From: Acanthoscelides obtectus
Lineage: Eukaryota > Arthropoda > Insecta > Coleoptera > Chrysomelidae
Reading direction: 5' to 3'
Assembly (NCBI GenBank): GCA_963669975.1
Contig: CAVLJG010000006.1
Location: 24,341,441-24,405,440, forward strand
Length of the DNA: 64,000 nucleotides
Shown here: in pieces, positions 21,695-32,165 of the stretch
How positions within the stretch are numbered: the first letter of the stretch is position 1
Layout of the letters: each line of letters opens with the position of its first letter
Program-made: the position numbers and the translations under genes
Notes under the pieces: model-generated
Databases searched by the model: none
What the model was told of the DNA's origin: nothing
Seen by the model: only the letters and a program-made list of their open reading frames with translations

Positions 21695-24573
21695 CTCCCT
21701 GTAATGCCACTGCACACAAAATTAGGTTAAAAAATGAAGACCCAATTTATGTAAAAAATTATCGATATCCTTATCATCTCAAAAAGGAAATCCAAAATCA
21801 AGTTTCCAAGTTATTGAATGATGGAATCATTCGACAAAGCAATTCACCCTATCAATCACCCTGCTGGATAGTTCCTAAGAAAATGGATGCATCCGGTGTT
21901 AAAAAATATAGGATGGTTATTGATTTCAGAAAACTGAATGAAATAACAATTGAAGATAAATTTCCACTCCCACTAATTGAAGAAATTTTGGAAAATTTAG
22001 GCAAAAGCATGTATTTTTCTACTATTGATTTGGCACAAGGGTTCCACCAGATCCCTATGGATCCTGAGTCTATAGAAAAAACGGCTTTTACTGTTGAAAA
22101 TGGCCACTATGAATATGTCCGTATGCCATTTGGGTTAAAAAATGCCCCTGCTACCTTTCAACGTATGATGAATACTGTATTGTTAGAATATATCAACGTT
22201 TTTTGTTTTGTCTATATGGATGATATCATTGTTTTTTCAAAATCCCTAGACGAACACATTTTGCATCTTCGAAAAATATTCCAAAAACTGAATCAGTTTA
22301 ATTTAAAAATCCAACTGGACAAATCTGAGTTCCTGAGAAAAGATGTTCCATTCTTAGGTCATGTCATCACGCCACAAGGCATACTTCCAAACCCAGATAA
22401 AATCAAAGTAATTCAAGAATATCCTCTCCCGACTACGATTAAAGAAATCCAGTCATTTTTAGGCCTTATGAACTATTATCGTAAATTTATTAAAGGATTT
22501 GCACAATTGACTAAGCCATTCACAAAATGTTTACGTAAAGATGAAAAAATCAATATCAATAATCCAGATTATATCAATGCATTTAAACTTTGTAAAGAAG
22601 CTCTTTGTAACCCACCTATTCTGGCTTATCCTGATTTTTCCAAAAAATTTACATTGACAACTGATTGTAGCAATATAGCCCTATCAGGAGTTCTTAGTCA
22701 AAATGATAAGCCTATTGCTTTCCACTCTCGAACATTAAATTCTGCTGAACGCAATTACAGCGTTATTGAAAAAGAACTATTGGCAATAGTTGATTCTTGT
22801 AAAAAATTCCGTCCTTATTTATTTGGTCAAAATTTTCTAATCGAATGTGATCACAAGCCCCTAGTTTGGTTGAGTTCTTTATCAGTGCCCAATCAGCGAT
22901 TGATTAGATGGAAGCTTCAGTTAGAAGAATATAGTTTTTCAATTAAATATAAAAAAGGCAAAGACAATGTTGTAGCCGATGCGCTCAGTAGAATTGAAAT
23001 TAACGCTTTAGAGGATGACGATCTTTTATCCATTTTACCACAAGTAGATTCTGTAGAAGAGTTAACAACCCAAGAACTTGATGAAATCTTGAATGAAGAT
23101 AATTTACCTTTAATTGATTTATTAGATGAAATGCCGTTAGATGAACGACTCAAAATTGTTGAGCAATCTGATGTTACTCGACATTCATCTGCACAAAATC
23201 CTATCAATCATATATTGTATCAAGAAAAGAATTTTTATTTTTTCAAAAATCGAATACATTTTCAGTTAAAAAATCAGTACAAAATAACAAAGTCTTGCAA
23301 TGGAACTTTAATGGTAACAGTCCGAAGTGGATCTGAAACAGAGCAACTTTTGAAATTCATGAAGGAATATCTTCAGCCCGATCATACTTATGGTATTTGG
23401 TATGAAAATCAACTTTTAGAATTTAAACTTAACGAACTTTTAGAACAGTATTTTTCGAACAGCGGTATAAGATTTGTTAAAGCTTCTTATAAGCCTATAT
23501 ACCTACTAAAAGACTCATTTACAGAACAATTGTCTTTCTATCATAGCCAAACGCATAATGGTATCAATGAAACTTACAGCCATTTCAAGAAAAAAGCATT
23601 CACTCCAAATATGAAAAAAATAATATCAAATTACATTAATCAGTGCAATACTTGTTTGACATCAAAATACGAAAGACGACCAATCGAACTCCCTATGGAA
23701 GGACCTCTAATAGCCAAAAGACCATTTGAACATATATTTCTAGATATTTTTCAAGTCGAACAACAAATATTTTTAACATTTGTTGATTTATTTAGTAAAT
23801 ATGCCCAGGCCTACAATTTAAAATCAAAATTATCTAACGAAATATTAAACAAAATCAGACACTTCTTTTCCCATCACAATTATCCTGACAAAATAACTTT
23901 TGATCCTGGTGAACTTAACACAAAAGTTATAAAAGAATTCTGTAATATGCACAAAATTGAATGTCATGTTACTAGTGTAGGTAACCCCTCATCATTATCA
24001 CCTCTTGAAAGATTTCATAGTACCTTGAAAGAAAAACTCAAAATTTTACGTCAGCAAAATAAAATCGATTCGATTATTGATCTAATGACGACAGCTATCT
24101 TAATTTATAACCAAAGTGTCCATTCTACGACCACATATACCCCATTTTCATTATTATACGGTCCTTACGACGATTTGAATAAACATTTGATCGATACCCC
24201 CACAAAATTATATGATGAATATAACGAGAAACGGTACAGAGAATTACTACCTTTTTATGAAGAACTATCGAACCGTGTACTAGATAAGGCAACGGAAAGA
24301 CTAGAAAAAATTAATCAAAATCGAAATAAGGAAATTCCAACCTTAGAAGGTCCAGTATATCTTAAATCTGCATTAGATCGTTCACATAAAACAAAACCCC
24401 TGTATTCTAAAGAGACCTCTTACGAACAAGAAAATGTCCATATTAATTTGCGCACTAAAGGAAAAAAGCATAGACTGAATAGAGTGAAACCGCAACGCAA
24501 AATTTCTAACTTTCAGGATCCTAATCCAGGCCCTTCAACTAGCCGGCCTAGAGATCCAGCTGATCGAGAATAA
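21619..24573 (+). CDS. pol: Errantivirus Pol, RT-RNase H-integrase part
   Basis: Open from about 21619 to the stop at 24573; first ATG at 21814. Reverse transcriptase: motifs MVIDFRKLN, STIDLAQGFHQI, FGLKNAPATFQRMM and the active-site YMDD (22213-22224), then FLGLMNYYRKFI. RNase H follows with TTDCS, the catalytic Glu in EKELLAIVDSCKKFRPYL, and HKPLVWL (about 22657-22880), ending ADALSRIE. Integrase has the zinc motif (H-x3-H with CNTC near 23650) and a DDE core with the first Asp in FLDIF, the second in TFDPGEL and the Glu in LERFHSTLK. The second-Asp motif is FDPGEL rather than the usual DNG/DQG form, and NG before ERFH is changed to LS. The protein makes and integrates the DNA copy. Apart from the upstream frameshift it is intact. 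Confidence 0.85.
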   Translation, partial: SEEKEKIIKLCKQFKQVFFKPNEPLTPCNATAHKIRLKNEDPIYVKNYRYPYHLKKEIQNQVSKLLNDGIIRQSNSPYQSPCWIVPKKMDASGVKKYRMVIDFRKLNEITIEDKFPLPLIEEILENLGKSMYFSTIDLAQGFHQIPMDPESIEKTAFTVENGHYEYVRMPFGLKNAPATFQRMMNTVLLEYINVFCFVYMDDIIVFSKSLDEHILHLRKIFQKLNQFNLKIQLDKSEFLRKDVPFLGHVITPQGILPNPDKIKVIQEYPLPTTIKEIQSFLGLMNYYRKFIKGFAQLTKPFTKCLRKDEKININNPDYINAFKLCKEALCNPPILAYPDFSKKFTLTTDCSNIALSGVLSQNDKPIAFHSRTLNSAERNYSVIEKELLAIVDSCKKFRPYLFGQNFLIECDHKPLVWLSSLSVPNQRLIRWKLQLEEYSFSIKYKKGKDNVVADALSRIEINALEDDDLLSILPQVDSVEELTTQELDEILNEDNLPLIDLLDEMPLDERLKIVEQSDVTRHSSAQNPINHILYQEKNFYFFKNRIHFQLKNQYKITKSCNGTLMVTVRSGSETEQLLKFMKEYLQPDHTYGIWYENQLLEFKLNELLEQYFSNSGIRFVKASYKPIYLLKDSFTEQLSFYHSQTHNGINETYSHFKKKAFTPNMKKIISNYINQCNTCLTSKYERRPIELPMEGPLIAKRPFEHIFLDIFQVEQQIFLTFVDLFSKYAQAYNLKSKLSNEILNKIRHFFSHHNYPDKITFDPGELNTKVIKEFCNMHKIECHVTSVGNPSSLSPLERFHSTLKEKLKILRQQNKIDSIIDLMTTAILIYNQSVHSTTTYTPFSLLYGPYDDLNKHLIDTPTKLYDEYNEKRYRELLPFYEELSNRVLDKATERLEKINQNRNKEIPTLEGPVYLKSALDRSHKTKPLYSKETSYEQENVHINLRTKGKKHRLNRVKPQRKISNFQDPNPGPSTSRPRDPADRE

Positions 24574-26050
24574 AGCACCATATTTTAAGCAAGAGCTAGG
24601 TAATGCCTATCTACTAAAAGCGTACCATAAGACATTTTTTCATATAAATCTCACTCTCATTAATGAAAATATCAAGCAAATAACGTCAAATGTCTATTTT
24701 GCAAAACAAAGAATAGATGATACGTTGATGACACAACTTGAACATGAATACAATTTGCTTTTAGACAAATATGAAATGTTAAAATTTAAACGAGTTAAGC
24801 GTGGATTATTTAATGGTCTTGGTTCCGTCATAAAATATATTTCAGGCAATTTAGATCAATCTGATCTAGACGAAATAATGGAAAATATGAAAATTCTGAA
24901 GGAAAATCAAGATAATTTATCATTACAAAATTCCCGAACCGTCTCTGTAGCAAAACAATTACAAGACAGGTTTGAAAATAACACTTTAATTATAAAGAAA
25001 AATTTGAGAGATAATTTGGATAACCTCAACAAATTGCATAGCGAATACGCTAATTCTCAGTATGTCTTGAATGAGATAATAATTATTCAAAGATTTTCTA
25101 ATTATTTATCACACTTACTGTTAACCATTAACCTGAGCACAAATCAGGGCATAAATCTCTTACAGCTGAGTAAGACTGAAATTAATTATATCCATTCGTT
25201 ATTAAGTGATCTATTTGACAAAAATGAACTTCTCCCACTTGATAAACTGCACAATTTTGAATTTTTCGAATTATGTGAATTAAGTATTATAGTCCTCGAA
25301 GAAGAAATCATATTTGTTCTTCACATACCAACAGTTACTGGTAACTTTATATATTCCAATATATACCCCATTATACACCAAAATAATATTCTGGTATTGA
25401 AACATAAAAATATTATCGAAAATGAAACTATACATTTTTGTGATGAATGCAAATTATTGAGTAATAAATATTTTTACTGTACTATACTAATCCATTCCAG
25501 TTGTAACTTACTTAAAGTTGAAAATTGTACATTCTTGGCAAAAGGTTCATTTTCAGAAGTAATTCAATTAAAACATGATAACTATTTAGTGAATACTAAC
25601 AAGAATATTCCAGTATATGAAGATTGTACCAAAGAAAGAAAAGAAATTGATTCGTCTTTTATTATCAGCTTAAACTGTAAAACATTTATTGATCATACTG
25701 AGTATTTGAAGATTTCTGATATTTCGAAACCTTTATACATACCTAACATTATGGTGAACTATGATAAGAATATGTTATTTGAAAATACTGATGTAAAGGG
25801 TTATTCGGACATACAATTGAATAATGTTTTATTACACGATAAATTAAAAAATTTAGATTTTTCACACAAAACGTCCACGTTTAGCATTGTAACTATTTTA
25901 TGTATTTTAACATTTATTGTAATTATACTTTGTTTAAAAAAACAATTGCTCTCTCTTTTGAAGCAAAAAGAACCAAAAAATCAATCAGTCAAAAATGACA
26001 TTGAACTTAACCAGATTTTTCCTTTGAACCAGGAGGTTCAATCTTCTTGA
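24517..26050 (+). CDS. env: Errantivirus envelope glycoprotein (main exon)
   Basis: The open frame runs upstream of the first in-frame ATG (24728) to a stop at 24485-24487 and overlaps the end of pol in another frame, so translation must start in a spliced leader. The exon begins after the AG at 24516. A furin-type site RVKR (24791-24802) is followed by GLFNGLGSVIKYISG, the fusion-peptide region typical of errantivirus and baculovirus F-type envelopes. After it comes a long helical region, a cysteine-containing ectodomain with N-glycosylation sites (NET, NCT), a transmembrane segment at about 25881-25940, and a short cytoplasmic tail. SU is short, about 100 residues including the leader exon. 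The stop at 26048-26050 abuts the polypurine tract. No internal stop or frameshift is visible. Confidence 0.85.
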
Positions 26051-26060
26051 AGAGGGAGGA
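26049..26060 (+). other. Polypurine tract
   Basis: GAAGAGGGAGGA just before the 3' LTR primes plus-strand DNA synthesis. The bases right after it (ATTAC) mark the true LTR start, which is why the 5' LTR can be seen to lack its first bases. Confidence 0.8.
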
Positions 26061-26248
26061 ATTACGGCACTGCTATGATGATGATCTAATATGTAGAGTT
26101 GCTTAGGTTTGCACTTTTCGATTCCTTTGTTCTAGCGTAGGTTATAAGTAAGAGATGCATGTAAACCAAGGTGACCAGTACTCATTCGTCTTCTGTTAAA
26201 TAAAGTCGCTTTTTTAAAAAGTCGTTCGTTGTTTGCACATTCTTAATT
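26060..26248 (+). repeat. Errantivirus 3' LTR (complete)
   Basis: About 188 bp starting AATTAC right at the polypurine tract and ending CTTAATT, so the ends form a short inverted repeat. It is identical to the 5' LTR from the GG at 26066 onward. The genomic flank continues TGCACG and is in frame with the host transposase. Confidence 0.85.
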
Positions 26249-26740
26249 TGCACGAAAAGCATCTACATTCAGAGCGTGTAACGGTTTGGTGCTCAACTAC
26301 TGCATTCGGCATCATTGGTCCTTATTTTTTCGAGGATGAGAATGGTTCAACTGTTACAGTGTATGCCGAACATTACTGCCACATGCTAAACACTTTCTTG
26401 CATCTCAAACTGCGCAGGCTGCAACTGGATTTGGAAAATATTTATTTCCAACAGGATGGTCCCACCGCACACACTGCTGGTGTGTCCACGCAAGTGGTGC
26501 AAAGCATCTTCCCAGGAAGATTAATTTTCCGTTTTGGCGACTTCCTGTGACCCCGAGATCACCTGACTTGAACACTTGTGACTTTCTTCTGTGGGGGTAT
26601 CTCAAATCACGTCTGTACACTTTTTTACAATTGATGGTGAACTGATGACGCGTGTGATGGCCAATTTTCGGAGAAGGCTGGAACAGTGCATTCAGGAGGA
26701 TGGACACTACTTACCGACAAACGATTTTGTGTATTAAAAT
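26249..26740 (+). pseudogene. Transposase C-terminal half (DD41D type)
   Basis: Directly after the 3' LTR the frame reads HSERVTVWC, GIIGPYFFEDENG and, near 26449, the second catalytic Asp in FQQDGPTAHT. After a frameshift near 26545 the remainder reads PRSPDLNTCDFLLWGYLKSR, with the third catalytic position in the form D-(41)-D, then RRLEQCIQEDGHYL near the C-terminus. The first catalytic Asp would lie in the segment that is missing at the left junction. The element is dead. Confidence 0.75.
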
Positions 26741-26960
26741 AAGATATTCCGTGGAAATTAACTGTGTACTGTCCATTTCAAAAAGGTCAGGTTCCCGTCG
26801 GTCACCCTGTATATAGAAAATCTATTTTGACTTTCGAATCAGGTCAGCATCTATTTGATTTCGTTAGTTTATTTCAAAAACTTATGTAGATCCATGACCC
26901 ATATCGTGCCAATTTTTTGGTTCCATAACTGCAAGATTTAATACCGCTCTTGTTAATATA

Positions 26961-29030
26961 CAGGGTCTTTCAGTTTATTGTTGCATAACTTTAAGATTCG
27001 ATAGAACTTTTAAAATTAATGCATAAAGCCTATATAAACATGGGTCGAAAAATGCGTGGCTTCCGAAATACAGGGTGTTTAAATTTACTTTCTAAAATAG
27101 TTTTTTTTTAAATATTTTGAACAATATTTGATGTATAACAGTGAAAATTGGTATACAAGTGTTTTTTGGTATGACAAAACGAACCATGGGCATAGTTTTA
27201 CTGTAGCCGCTAGAGGGCGTCTCTACTGTACCTGTAGTAAAATGACCGACAATTTTTTCTTAGTGCAATTTTTTGCTTTTTGAATAAAAAAACTGTTTCT
27301 TCGCACTTTTCAACATAAAAAAGCTCTCTTGTGAATTTTCGTTATAGTTAGCCGTTTTTGAGGTATTTCGATTTTTAAGGTTCGATGCATTTTTAAATTA
27401 TTTATGATAAAATAACGTTAAAAAGTCAGTATCTCGATAATTTTGAGAAGTAGGCTGTGCCTGCAAATATTTTTGAAATTGAAAGCAGAATAAGGTTAAA
27501 CGTCAATTAGTTGACAGTTAGTTTTGTTGTCTGTTGAAACCTGAAACGTTTTTTTGCAATTGTGAATGCACGAAATTTAGTTTCTTTTACCTGTTTTTTT
27601 TTTGTAAGTTTTATAAAAATGCCATTTTTATTCTCCAATCAAGAGTTAGCGGATATTCATTTTGTGTATGGCTTTGTAAATGGAAACGCAGCAGAAGCAG
27701 CCAGCGAATACGCACGAAGATTTCCAACAGACGACATCCAACTCGCTCAGTATTTGTAAGAGTGCATCGCCAAATAATTGAAAATGGTTTTGGTAATCTC
27801 CAAAGGGATCAAAACATAAATGTTCGTCAGCGCATATTTACCCGTATGATTCTGCGTGAGTTTGATAGAGATCCGACCACAAGTGTTAGGAGAGTTTCTG
27901 GTGGAGTGGTAAATTTTCATAATCAACATATTTGGTCGCATGAAAATCCGCATGCAGTTCGGGAAAGAAATTTTCAGCATGAATTTAGTGTGAACGTGTG
28001 GATCGGTATCTACGGTAATCGACTATTTGGACCCTACCTTTTGCCTGCAAGGTTAAATGCTGACCTTCTTGGAATTTTTAAAGGCTGAACATGCAAATAT
28101 GTGGGATGATGTTATGTTAGATTTAAGAAGATTGGCCTGGTTCCAGCTTGATGGTTGTCCAGCTCATTATTCGAGAATAGTTAGAAACTGGCTGGACGAA
28201 AATTATCCAGAAAGATGGATCGGCCGTGGAGGACCAGTCGCCTGGCCTCCACGATCCCTTGACCTAAATCCATTAGATTTCTTTGTGTGGGGATTTCTAA
28301 AAGAAAGAGTGTACCAGACTCCCGTAACCACAATAGATATGCTAATAGACAGAATCAGGAATGCATGTGATGAAATAAGGCCTTATTTGAATAATGCTAT
28401 ACCACGTTCGATAATTCGTAGATGTGAATTGTGTATTGAACAATTGGGTTTACATTTCGAGCAACTACTTTAGATTTTGTATGTTTATCCTAACTATCCA
28501 ATAGCATTTTAGTTGTAAATAATTAATTTAATTTGTTAAAAATAATATTGGAAAATTAAACAAATTAATATTCTGTTTTTTGTGTTTATTTGGAGTTAGG
28601 AATTATTGCTGTGTTTAAAAACACAATCTAAACGATCATCTTAATTACTTGTAATGCCCAAATCGAAAATGTAAAAAAAAATATTATTTTCCCATAAATA
28701 ATTAAAAATGCATAGAACCTTAAAAATCGAAATATCTCAAAAACGGCTAACTATAACGAAAACTCACAGGAGAGCTTTTTTATGCAGAAAAGTAAAACTA
28801 TGCCCATGGTTCATTTTGTCGCACCAAAAAACCCTTGTATACCAATTTTCACTGTTATACATCAAATATTGTTCGAAATATTTAAAAAAACTATTTTAAA
28901 AAAGTAAATTTAAACACCCTGTATTTCGGAAGCCACGCATTTTTCGACCCATGTTTATATAGACTTTATGCATTAATTTTAAAAGTTCTATCGAATCTTA
29001 AAGTTATGCAACAATAAACTGAAAACCCTG
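26961..29030 (+). mobile_element. DD41D-type IS630/mariner-class element with long terminal inverted repeats
   Basis: 2070 bp bounded by TA on both sides (26959-26960 and 29031-29032). It starts CAGGGTCTTTCAGTTTATTG and ends with the near-perfect reverse complement. The inverted repeats run about 240 bp (26961-27210 against 28795-29030) and resume in an inner block (27317-27410 against 28690-28784). The left arm carries about 105 bp, including CCGCTAGAGGGCG, that the right arm lacks. A broken transposase lies between. Confidence 0.85.
27619..28473 (+). pseudogene. DD41D-type transposase pseudogene
   Basis: The start is ATG 27619 (MPFLFSNQELADIHFVYGF...), the family N-terminal HTH. A frameshift near 27740 moves to the frame reading FVRVHRQIIENG and RDPTTSVRRVSGG. 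A jump follows straight to FHNQHIWSHENPHAVRERN and SVNVWIGIYGNRLFGPYLLP; the 60-75 residues in between, containing the first catalytic Asp in relatives, are deleted. After another frameshift near 28060 the last frame holds the second Asp (FQLDGCPAHYS) and, 41 residues later, the third (SLDLNPLDFFVWG), with the expected SPD changed to SLD. It is a dead enzyme. Confidence 0.8.
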
Positions 29031-29640
29031 TATAATACAAGGTATCCTAGAATGATTGGTTGTTTATACACATCAGAGATTGTATAATTATTGTTTAAAG
29101 AGCCTAAATGAAATTGGGTGGGCGATGGATAGTTTGTTTTTTGGGAGACCCCCCCCCCCGGGCGCAATGGATAATCCTTGTCCCCGCTCTTCAAAATTGC
29201 CACAAGGACATTTGCTTTCAGAAGCACTGATGCAGACGACCTCCTTCCCACTGCTCTTCTATTTTCAAAACCGGTGAGACAACTAAAACATACTTATTTT
29301 CTACTTTGCCACAAGTATTTGGCATTTGAGTTCACCGATTACACCGATTTGATGATATTCATCGGAACTCTGTACATCATATGAAATGGCGGGACGATCC
29401 CGACTATATGGTAACCCTACCCCTACCCTAAGTCTGTCGAACTTCATACATCCAGAACTGGTCGGTACAACTGCTCCTTTGAAGAGTGTCAGATTAGGAA
29501 ACATTCTACCTGAGCAGTCCCAGTTTAAAAATTATCATTAGTAGTCGCGGAGCCTCGTTACTTATGCTTCTGCCTCCGCTGTGGTATCAGTAAACAATAC
29601 TTTTTTCTTTCTAGTAGTTTCAGCATGTTACAAGGGCCAC
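29031..29640. other. Short spacer between transposons
   Basis: No recognised gene. A C-run of nine lies at 29151-29159. Open frames at 28988-29251 and 29056-29277 overlap on opposite strands and have no family match. Confidence 0.4.
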
Positions 29641-29644
29641 GCTA

Positions 29645-30484
29645 TATATTTTGAGATATACGAAAACTGAAAACTAGTTTAGTTATGCTTGAAGTATTTT
29701 CCTCCAGCATCAATGCACTCCTGTAACCTGACCTTCCACAAATGAAATGCTTCTAACCAGTCAGTTTTTGGAATGCGTTCAACAAACTGATTAACTGCTT
29801 GATAGATTTCTTCTTCGGACTAAAATTTTCGTCCACACAGATTTTTTTTCAATTTCTTGAAGAGCGAGAAGTCACACATTGCCAAATCTGGCGAATAAGG
29901 CGGATGTTCTAGCATTTTGATATGGGACTGACCTTAAAAAGTCTACAGTTAGTTGGGCACTGTGGGTAGACGCACTGTCGTGATGCAGAATTGTACCTCT
30001 GCAACATTTTTTGAATGAAGATAATCATGCCAAATGGTGTACACTGTTGCGGATCCTACCACAAGAGTTGCCTCTATAGTCGCATATGTGCAGCGAGAAT
30101 CTTCTTCAATTAGCCGCTGAACTTTAGCAATGTTTTTCTGGAGTCACACTACGTTCTTCATCAGCCGATGAAACACGCCTTCTTTTAAATTCGGCATACC
30201 AGTGAAGCACACTTGCTCGGAACGGAGATTCATTGCCAAATGCCTATTGTAACCGTTCGATTCATTGATGTTCAGTTAAGCCGACTTCAAGGTCATGGTA
30301 AATAATAGCGCGATAACGCTCTCGGGACAACTCCACGTTTCGTCTTAAATTTGTTTACACCATGTGTACTGTAAGACGCTTGCAAATGACCTGAATGCGG
30401 CGACTTACTAATAAAGATCTACTCTCTCTAATAGTGCATCTTGTCGGTTTTAGCAAGTATAGTTAAAGCGCATCTCAAAATATA
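29645..30484 (-). mobile_element. Internally deleted mariner
   Basis: About 840 bp with matching ends: TATATTTTGAGATATAC at the left and, on the opposite strand, TATATTTTGAGATGCGC at the right. It holds a short, broken transposase on the minus strand. Full-length mariners are about 1.3 kb, so about a third has been lost from the interior. Confidence 0.75.
29683..30364 (-). pseudogene. Mariner transposase pseudogene
   Basis: Reading the minus strand from ATG 30362-30364 (followed by an in-frame TAA), the N-terminal HTH is seen as ELSRERYRAIIYHDLEVGLT, then FRASVLHWYAEFKRRR. After an internal deletion of the linker and first catalytic Asp the catalytic C-terminal half appears in other frames: HHDSASTHSAQLTVDFL, then LEHPPYSPDLAMCDFSLFKKL and a C-terminus with LQECIDAGGKYF. 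Several stops and frameshifts are present. It is clearly mariner (DD34D-type YSPDL motif); the subfamily is not assigned. Confidence 0.75.
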
Positions 30485-30849
30485 CAGCCTCGTATTAGTT
30501 CTGTTTTGAATATCCGTATCCATAAATATTGAATTTTATTTTAGTATCCTTTTTTGAAGCATTAGTGTTATGTTTCATGTATTTTATTACCTTATGCATT
30601 TCATAGGAATTCTTATAGACACTTTAAAACTGTTGGAGGTGTATATTATCACTTCTTTCCCTTTTGCATATGCAAATATTACATTATAACGGTTCTCCTC
30701 GGATTTCTAAAATTCTAAAATGGCATTTCGCTCAAGTATAAACATTCCACTGTTGCTGATTTACTAGATAGCCATCATGCGCATATACGTAAATGAGAAT
30801 AACCGTTTTTTGCAAAAAAAAAAACGCCAACCAGTCTGCAGTCGATATA
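30485..30849. other. Short AT-rich spacer
   Basis: No gene or repeat is recognised. It ends in an A-run (30819-30830) and the TA target at 30848-30849. Confidence 0.4.
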
Positions 30850-32165
30850 CATAGTCGTGCCATAAGTTCTGTCCCATGATAATCTCATGATAAAAATGAA
30901 ACAAGATAAGATATATTTATATGAAAGATATTATTTATTCGACAACATTTTTAGAATTCATAATCAAACAGTTTTATTCAAAATGTCCCCCCTTGGCCTT
31001 CACACACTGCTTCAATCTCGCGGGCCACTCATCTATCACTGCACGCACAGCTTCCAAAGGAATAGCTGCCGCTGATCGGATCAAATCCGCTTTCAGGGAC
31101 TCGATATTACGGTGGGCTTTGGAGCAGGCCAACTGCTCTAGCAGGTCCCACAACTTGTAGTCTAAAGGATTGAGGTCCGGACTCCCTGAGGGCCAATCTT
31201 CCGCAGCAATGAACTCTGGCACATTGCTTTCCAGCCAGCGCTGCGTACTCTTAGCCTTGTGAGCGGGGGCGGAATCCTGCTGGTAGACCCAGTGTTGGTT
31301 GGCAAACAATGTACCACTTAAAGGCTTGACGATAGGATCCAGTATGTCGCTCTGATAGTTTGCCGCTTTTGTTTTCACGCCCTGTTTACAGAAATGGAGC
31401 TGAGTGACCCCTTCGTAGGACACCCCCACCAAACCATGACTGACGCAGGGTGGTGGCCTCTCTCAACTCTCGGAATGATCTCCGAAGCTTCCTGTGAACT
31501 CCTTGCATACACTTTGTCATTTTGTCGGTTGAATTTTTCTTCTATGGTGAAGATTTTCTCATCCGTGAACAAAATCTTTCGGAATCCCCCAGCTGCGTAC
31601 CTCTCCAAGAGCTTCTTGGATCTTGTCGCCCTGATGTGTCGCAAGGTGGCCGTAAGTCGCTGGCCCGTACGTCTCCGGTAAGCCCCTAGCCCTAGGTCTT
31701 GTTTAATGATGCGCGACATCGTCCGGACAGGAATCTTCATTTCTCTGGATAGGATCTTCTGCTTCCGGAGTGGATTCCTTTGAATCCTGGCTTTTACGGC
31801 TTTGATGGCTGCTGGAGTCCTTACTTGATGAGGTCTTCCGCTTCTTGGCCTGTCATCAACAGAGGACGTCTCATTGTACCGCTGAATGGTCCTAGACACA
31901 AATTTACGCGATATTTGAAGGCCGCGTAAGAGTTCAAAAATCTGACTAGCACTGTGATTACACTTATGTAAAGCTATCACTGCAATACGGTTCTCTGCCT
32001 TGCCCCACTCCATCGTTATGCTTCGAGAGATCAATACAAACTGAGGTATATGTAATTACCCGAAAAGCGCTTAATCAACTGACACCACAATGTAAACAAT
32101 CGGACAAGTATTAACAGGTCTACACTTGTTTGAAAACGAGGGACAGAACTTATGGCATGACTATG
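30850..32165 (-). mobile_element. maT-like (DD37D) transposon, nearly intact
   Basis: 1316 bp flanked by TA on both sides. The terminal inverted repeats begin CATAGTCGTGCCATAAG at the left and CATAGTCATGCCATAAG on the other strand at the right; 25 of the first 26 bases match. One transposase gene on the minus strand fills most of the interior and is broken only by one extra base in a homopolymer. It is the best-preserved DNA transposon in the window. Confidence 0.9.
30974..32013 (-). pseudogene. maT transposase with a single homopolymer frameshift
   Basis: The likely start is ATG 32013 (MEWGKAENRIAVIALHKC); the open frame extends upstream to 32034 without another ATG. The N-terminal paired-type HTH (residues about 5-110) contains RPRSGRPHQV, the GRPR-like linker. 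The first catalytic Asp is in ILFTDEKIF. The frame breaks at VMVWWG, where the plus strand has a run of five C at 31423-31427; dropping one C restores SYEGVTQLHFC in frame. The second Asp is in YQQDSAPAHKA and the third 37 residues later in DLNPLDYKLW, which defines DD37D (maT). The C-terminus ends AKGGHFE. Total length would be about 345 residues, normal for the family. It may be a real mutation or a base-calling error. Confidence 0.85.

Larger units (their letters stand above)
19510..24516 (+). other. Predicted env intron (subgenomic mRNA)
   Basis: The donor is GTAAGA at 19510. The acceptor is TTTCTAACTTTCAG ending at 24516, inside the last codons of pol. Removing this 5007-nt segment deletes gag and most of pol and joins the leader ATG to env in frame. 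A second AG at about 24529 (CTAATCCAG) is a weaker alternative that would break the frame. Confidence 0.55.
18958..26248 (+). mobile_element. Gypsy-type errantivirus (LTR retrotransposon with env)
   Basis: Full-length endogenous insect retrovirus of about 7.3 kb: 5' LTR, primer-binding site, 0.5-kb leader, gag, pol (protease, RT, RNase H, integrase), env, polypurine tract, 3' LTR. The two LTRs are identical over all 183 shared positions, so insertion is evolutionarily recent. The right flank begins TGCA, which fits the YRYR target preference of gypsy-type integrases, but no matching duplication is present at the left because the left boundary has been deleted. Pol carries one frameshift. Domain order and the spliced env mark it as errantivirus-like rather than a Ty3 element without env. 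Confidence 0.9.
18699..26810 (+). mobile_element. IS630/mariner-class DD41D-type transposon, split by an errantivirus
   Basis: Host element of the errantivirus. Its terminal inverted repeats contain ACCGACGGGAACCTGAC at about 18701 and the reverse complement at about 26786-26803, the right end finishing in the usual ...CACCCTGTA before a TA-rich flank. The left end lacks the outer CAGGGTG. Transposase pieces remain at both sides of the insertion (18810-18957 and 26249-26740). The central part of the transposase, roughly 100-150 codons by comparison with the family, is missing exactly at the left LTR junction. Confidence 0.75.

Noticed and set aside
22917..23207. 96-codon Ser-rich minus-strand ORF within pol
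   Set aside because: Mirror of the pol linker; no independent support.
24725..24730. Env start at TTG 24725 or ATG 24728
   Set aside because: It would remove the signal peptide and leave only about 22 residues before the RVKR site; the open frame continues upstream to a splice acceptor.
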